In this document: piece by piece, positions 15,337 to 17,952 of the stretch
Layout: the number at the start of each line of letters is the position of its first letter
Numbering within the stretch: the first letter of the stretch is position 1
From: Chloroflexi bacterium UBA5189
GTDB taxonomy: Bacteria; Chloroflexota; Limnocylindria; Limnocylindrales; CSP1-4
Assembly (NCBI GenBank): GCA_002413045.1
Contig: DHWF01000039.1
Location: forward strand, 76,689 to 94,640
Length of the DNA: 17,952 bases
Direction of reading: 5' to 3'
Translations under genes and position numbers: made by a program
Notes under the pieces: generated by a model
The model's database searches: none
Told to the model about the DNA's origin: nothing
Seen by the model: only the letters and a program-made list of their open reading frames with translations

Positions 15337-15353
15337 GGCGGCGCTCCGCCGCC
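15337..15353. repeat. Perfect 7-bp inverted repeat in the selD/hydrolase divergent gap
   Basis: GGCGGCG (15337-15343), 3-base loop, CGCCGCC (15347-15353). It is 5 bases from the selD ATG and would fold in the selD leader. No T-run follows in either direction, so a terminator is unlikely. Confidence 0.45.
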
Positions 15354-15386
15354 TCTTAGGATTGGCGCCATGATCGAGGGGAGCGC

Positions 15387-16106
15387 GTGACGGTCACGGA
15401 TGTGGTGCTCGGTTCGGGCGATGCGGCGGTCGAGGCGTACGTCGTGGAGCCGGCGGCAGGCGAGCCGCGGGCCGGAATCCTCTTCCTGCACTGGCTGGGC
15501 GAGCATCGCAGCGATCGGTCGCAGTTCCTAGCCGAGGCGCGTGCGTTCGCCGCCCTCGGCGTCCGATGCGTGCTGCCGGCCGGTCGGCTGCCATGGGTGC
15601 CCGACCCGGTCGACGCGGAAACCGATAGTGCCAACATCGAGCTCGAGCAGCGGCGGCTCGGAGCGGCCCTCGACGTCCTCATTGCTGGCCTCCCGCAGGG
15701 CGCGCCGGTCGCGCTGGTCGGGCATGACTTCGGGGCGATGCATGGGCTCCTGCTCGCGGCCCGGCGGCCGGTCTTCGCGGCCGTGGTCCTGATCGCCGCC
15801 ACGCCGCGCTGGGGCGACTGGTTCCTGCGCTTCTGGAACATCCAGGGCGACCGGTTCGACTATCTCCGCGCGCTCGCGCCGCTCGACCCGATCGAGGCGG
15901 CGCGCGGCCTCACCGCCCCGACCCTCTGGCAATTCAGCAGCCGCGACTTCTTCATCGCGCCGATGTCCGCGGTGGAGCTCTCGAGGGCGGCCCCGGTCGA
16001 CGGTGAACCCTTCATCGAGTGGTACGCGGCCGATCACGCGATGCGCAGCTCGAAGGCGCGGGCCGCGCGCAAGCGATTCCTCACGACAACGCTCGGGCTC
16101 GCCTGA
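15387..16106 (+). CDS. Alpha/beta hydrolase, dienelactone-hydrolase-like
   Basis: 239 aa from GTG 15387, preceded by GAGGGGAG; an upstream ATG at 15370 ends at TGA after six codons. The alpha/beta fold is visible: AGILFLHWLGEH (oxyanion strand), VALVGHDFGAMHG (nucleophile elbow, residues 111-119), a strand LTAPTLWQFSSRDFFI with a possible acid and AADHAM with His217. The elbow has Asp114 where dienelactone hydrolases have Cys and most esterases have Ser; Asp is the nucleophile in epoxide hydrolases and haloalkane dehalogenases. Whether this one uses Asp chemistry is inference. It sits between selD and tRNA-Sec, but nothing ties it to selenium metabolism. Substrate unknown. It ends 25 bases before the tRNA. 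Confidence 0.82.
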   Translation: MTVTDVVLGSGDAAVEAYVVEPAAGEPRAGILFLHWLGEHRSDRSQFLAEARAFAALGVRCVLPAGRLPWVPDPVDAETDSANIELEQRRLGAALDVLIAGLPQGAPVALVGHDFGAMHGLLLAARRPVFAAVVLIAATPRWGDWFLRFWNIQGDRFDYLRALAPLDPIEAARGLTAPTLWQFSSRDFFIAPMSAVELSRAAPVDGEPFIEWYAADHAMRSSKARAARKRFLTTTLGLA

Positions 16107-16131
16107 ACCCGCGCTTCACTACGATGTCTCC

Positions 16132-16228
16132 GGGAGTGCGTTCGGGCCGGTGCCCGGCTTCGTCTTCAAAACGGATGGCGCGGCGTTCGGCGTCGCGCGG
16201 TGGGTTCGACTCCCATGCGCTCCCGCCA
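16132..16228 (+). tRNA. selC: tRNA-Sec (anticodon TCA)
   Basis: 97 bases with encoded CCA. The 8-bp acceptor is GGGAGTGC (16132-16139)/GCGCTCCC (16217-16224), then G and CCA (16226-16228). It has a 6-bp D stem (16142-16147/16152-16157) with a 4-base loop, and an anticodon stem 16159-16163/16171-16175 around TCA (16166-16168). A long variable arm (about 16178-16198, 8-bp stem with one G-U) precedes a 5-bp T stem with loop TTCGACT. The 8+5 acceptor/T arm, long extra arm, 6-bp D stem and UCA anticodon are the hallmarks of bacterial tRNA-Sec. It is the adaptor that reads UGA in the formate dehydrogenase. Confidence 0.96.
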
Positions 16229-16241
16229 GCGATGTCACCCC

Positions 16242-16247
16242 AGGAGG
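16242..16247 (+). promoter_or_regulatory. Ribosome binding site of selA
   Basis: AGGAGG, 11 bases before ATG 16259 and within 20 bases of the tRNA-Sec 3' end. It decides the selA start: the frame is open further upstream, but only through the tRNA gene. Confidence 0.65.
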
Positions 16248-16258
16248 CCACCGATCGA

Positions 16259-17656
16259 ATGAGCGGACCGCGACCGCCGAGTGTCGACGCGGTGCTGCGC
16301 GCTGCCGAGGCCGGCGCGCACGACCTCGCCGGCCGCGATCGGGCCGCGGTGGTGGCCGTAGCGCGCGCGGTGATCGCCGACGAACGAGCGCGGCTGGAGG
16401 GAGGTGCGTCTGCGAGTACCGCTGCGGTCCTTGCCATCGACCTGCGATTGCGCCTCGAGGCGATGAGCGAGGGGATCGATGGCGAGCCCGGCGCTGAGCT
16501 CCGGTCGGTGATCAACGCGACTGGGGTGATCCTGCACACGAACCTGGGCCGGGCCCCCTGGCCGGAGGCGGCGATCGGGGCTGCGATCATGGCGGCGTCG
16601 CGGCCATCGATGCTCGAGCTGGACGCCGGAACCGGCCGCCGCGGCCGCCGGTTCCGTGCCGTCGAGGACGAGGTGATCGGGCTCACGGGCGCCGAGGACG
16701 CCCTGGTCACGAACAACAACGCAGCCGCGCTGGCGATTGCGGTCGGGCTGGCGGGGCGCGGCGGCGTCGCCGTGTCGCGTGGCGAGCTCGTCGAGATCGG
16801 CGGCGGCGTGCGGATCCCCGAGCTCGTGCGGCGTGCGGGCGCCCGCCTGGTCGAGGTCGGCACGACGAATCGCACTCGCGTCGCCGACTTCGAGGCGGCC
16901 CTTGCAGGCGGCACAGCCAAGGTCGTCCTGCGCGTGCACCCGTCGAACTTCGCCCAGACCGGGTTCGTCGAGTCGCCGGACGCGCGTGAGCTCGCCGACG
17001 TCGCGCACCGGCATGGCGTGATCGTGATCGACGATCTCGGCTCCGGGGCGCTGCTCGACACCGCGCGATTTGGGCTCGCCCACGAGCCGACGCCGCGCGA
17101 GCGCCTCGAGGCCGGTGCCGATCTGGTGACGTTCTCCGGTGACAAGCTCGTGGGCGGTCCGCAGGCGGGGATCATCGCGGGGCGTGCCGACCTGATCGAG
17201 AAGCTCCGGCGCGACCCGCTGGCCCGTGCGATGCGGCCGGACAAGGTCATCCTCAGCGCGCTCGCCGCGACCCTGCGGCTGTACCGTGCCGGCGTCGCGC
17301 ACACGCAGATCCCGATCTGGCTCCAGATCGCTGCGCCTCTCGCCGACCTCGAGCGGCGGGTGAACGCGCTCGTCGCGTCGCTCGGCTCCAGCGTCGCCGC
17401 GGCACGGACCGACTCGACGATCGGCGGGGGCTCCCTGCCCGGTCAGACCCTGCCGTCGTGGGCGATCTCGATCATGGGGCCGGCGCCGCAGAAGCTCCTC
17501 GCGGCGCTCCGCACCGGTAACCCGGCGGTGATTGGGCGCGTGGCGGACGACGCAGTCCTCCTCGACCTACGCACGGTCGAGCCGGCCGACGACGAGGCTC
17601 TCATGGAGAAGGTCCGCGTCGTGCTCGAAACCGGGCTCCCGCGACGCGGGGCCTGA
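16259..17656 (+). CDS. selA: L-seryl-tRNA(Sec) selenium transferase
   Basis: 465 aa, the length of E. coli SelA (463). A PLP enzyme that converts Ser-tRNA-Sec to Sec-tRNA-Sec with selenophosphate. The N-terminal tRNA-binding part (1-80) is followed by VINATGVILHTNLGRAPWP, ELDAGTGRRGRRF, ALVTNNNAAAL (PLP phosphate region), RGELVEIGGGVRIPEL, GTTNRTRVADFE and the PLP lysine in FSGDKLVGGPQAG (Lys296; Lys295 in E. coli). The reading frame extends upstream to 16019, but that part overlaps the tRNA gene, so ATG 16259 is preferred. It lies 30 bases after tRNA-Sec and 7 bases before the next gene, giving the order tRNA-Sec, selA, small membrane gene, selB, all on the plus strand and probably one operon. 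Confidence 0.97.
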   Translation: MSGPRPPSVDAVLRAAEAGAHDLAGRDRAAVVAVARAVIADERARLEGGASASTAAVLAIDLRLRLEAMSEGIDGEPGAELRSVINATGVILHTNLGRAPWPEAAIGAAIMAASRPSMLELDAGTGRRGRRFRAVEDEVIGLTGAEDALVTNNNAAALAIAVGLAGRGGVAVSRGELVEIGGGVRIPELVRRAGARLVEVGTTNRTRVADFEAALAGGTAKVVLRVHPSNFAQTGFVESPDARELADVAHRHGVIVIDDLGSGALLDTARFGLAHEPTPRERLEAGADLVTFSGDKLVGGPQAGIIAGRADLIEKLRRDPLARAMRPDKVILSALAATLRLYRAGVAHTQIPIWLQIAAPLADLERRVNALVASLGSSVAAARTDSTIGGGSLPGQTLPSWAISIMGPAPQKLLAALRTGNPAVIGRVADDAVLLDLRTVEPADDEALMEKVRVVLETGLPRRGA

Positions 17657-17663
17657 CCCCCGC

Positions 17664-17878
17664 GTGGATGCTGTCACCGCGTTCGGGGTCGCCGCGCTCA
17701 CCTTCATGATGCTGATGTACGCGCTCGAGTCGCGCGGGCGTCGCTTCATCCTCGCCTTCGCGGTGGGCTGCGCGCTGTCGAGCGTCTACGGATTTCTGTC
17801 GGGCGCCTGGCCGTTTGGCGCAGTCGAGGCTGTCTGGACCGTGATCGCGGCCCGTCGCTGGTCGATGGCTCCACGCGC

Positions 17879-17882
<4 letters not shown>
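17664..17882 (+). CDS. Small membrane protein between selA and selB, 72 aa
   Basis: 72 aa from GTG 17664. Two hydrophobic segments: AFGVAALTFMMLMYAL (about 5-20) and FILAFAVGCALSSVYGFL (about 28-45), then AWPFGAVEAVWTVIAARRW. It looks like a common short conserved membrane protein pattern (MYALE, LAFA, SSVYGFL, GAWPFG), but no function is known to me. It starts 7 bases after the selA stop, and its TGA overlaps the selB ATG (ATGA at 17879-17882), so it is translated with the Sec operon. A longer frame from ATG 17532 would overlap selA by over 100 bases and is unlikely. Confidence 0.75.

Positions 17883-17952
<70 letters not shown>

Noticed and set aside
14285..15373. A 362-codon plus-strand frame opposite selD
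   Set aside because: Shadow of selD, which has all its family motifs on the other strand.
16019..16258. 80-codon N-terminal extension of selA
   Set aside because: It runs through the tRNA-Sec gene and the end of the hydrolase gene; AGGAGG before ATG 16259 and the match to the usual SelA length decide the start.

Overview
The window is GC-rich, densely packed bacterial DNA from what is probably a free-living soil or sediment organism. A large SARP/AAA-ATPase regulator, TTP-rich lipoproteins, a B-box-like zinc protein with membrane helices and a full selenocysteine (Sec) decoding set together suggest Chloroflexota (Limnocylindria-like) or a related actinobacterium-like lineage. No marker gene fixes the taxonomy, so this is inference.

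Layout. (a) 1-1180, minus: 5' part of a NuoE-NuoF-type NADH/FMN/Fe-S fusion, cut by the window edge. (b) 1289-2845, plus: a zinc metalloprotease with an LQRKAGN tag like that of cargo of extracellular contractile injection systems (eCIS). (c) 2842-7261: a SARP regulator (minus) with a 77-aa protein, a SnoaL-like protein, an SRPBCC protein and a lipoprotein (7261-9177). Three intergenic regions here carry the same operator-like module: two CGGGAACG repeats 11 bp apart, then a -10-like hexamer at a fixed distance. (d) 9184-11109, minus: molybdopterin formate dehydrogenase alpha subunit read through an in-frame TGA as Sec, followed at once by a bacterial SECIS hairpin. (e) 11278-11852, plus: zinc-finger membrane protein with an apparent frameshift. 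(f) 15331 to 11867, minus: selD, then four small unknown or secreted proteins and a methyltransferase, mostly overlapping by 4 bp. (g) 15387-17952, plus: alpha/beta hydrolase, tRNA-Sec, selA, a 72-aa membrane protein and the start of selB.

How it fits together. SelD makes selenophosphate, SelA converts Ser-tRNA-Sec to Sec-tRNA-Sec, and SelB with the SECIS delivers it to the UGA of the formate dehydrogenase. The only Sec protein visible here is that dehydrogenase. The NuoE-NuoF-like protein at the left edge is a plausible NAD-side partner, although about 8 kb of unrelated genes separates the two. The dehydrogenase reading frame has no N-terminal [4Fe-4S] domain, so another polypeptide may supply the electron relay. 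Separately, the SARP and its repeated boxes look like a compact local regulon of small ligand-binding-fold and secreted proteins.
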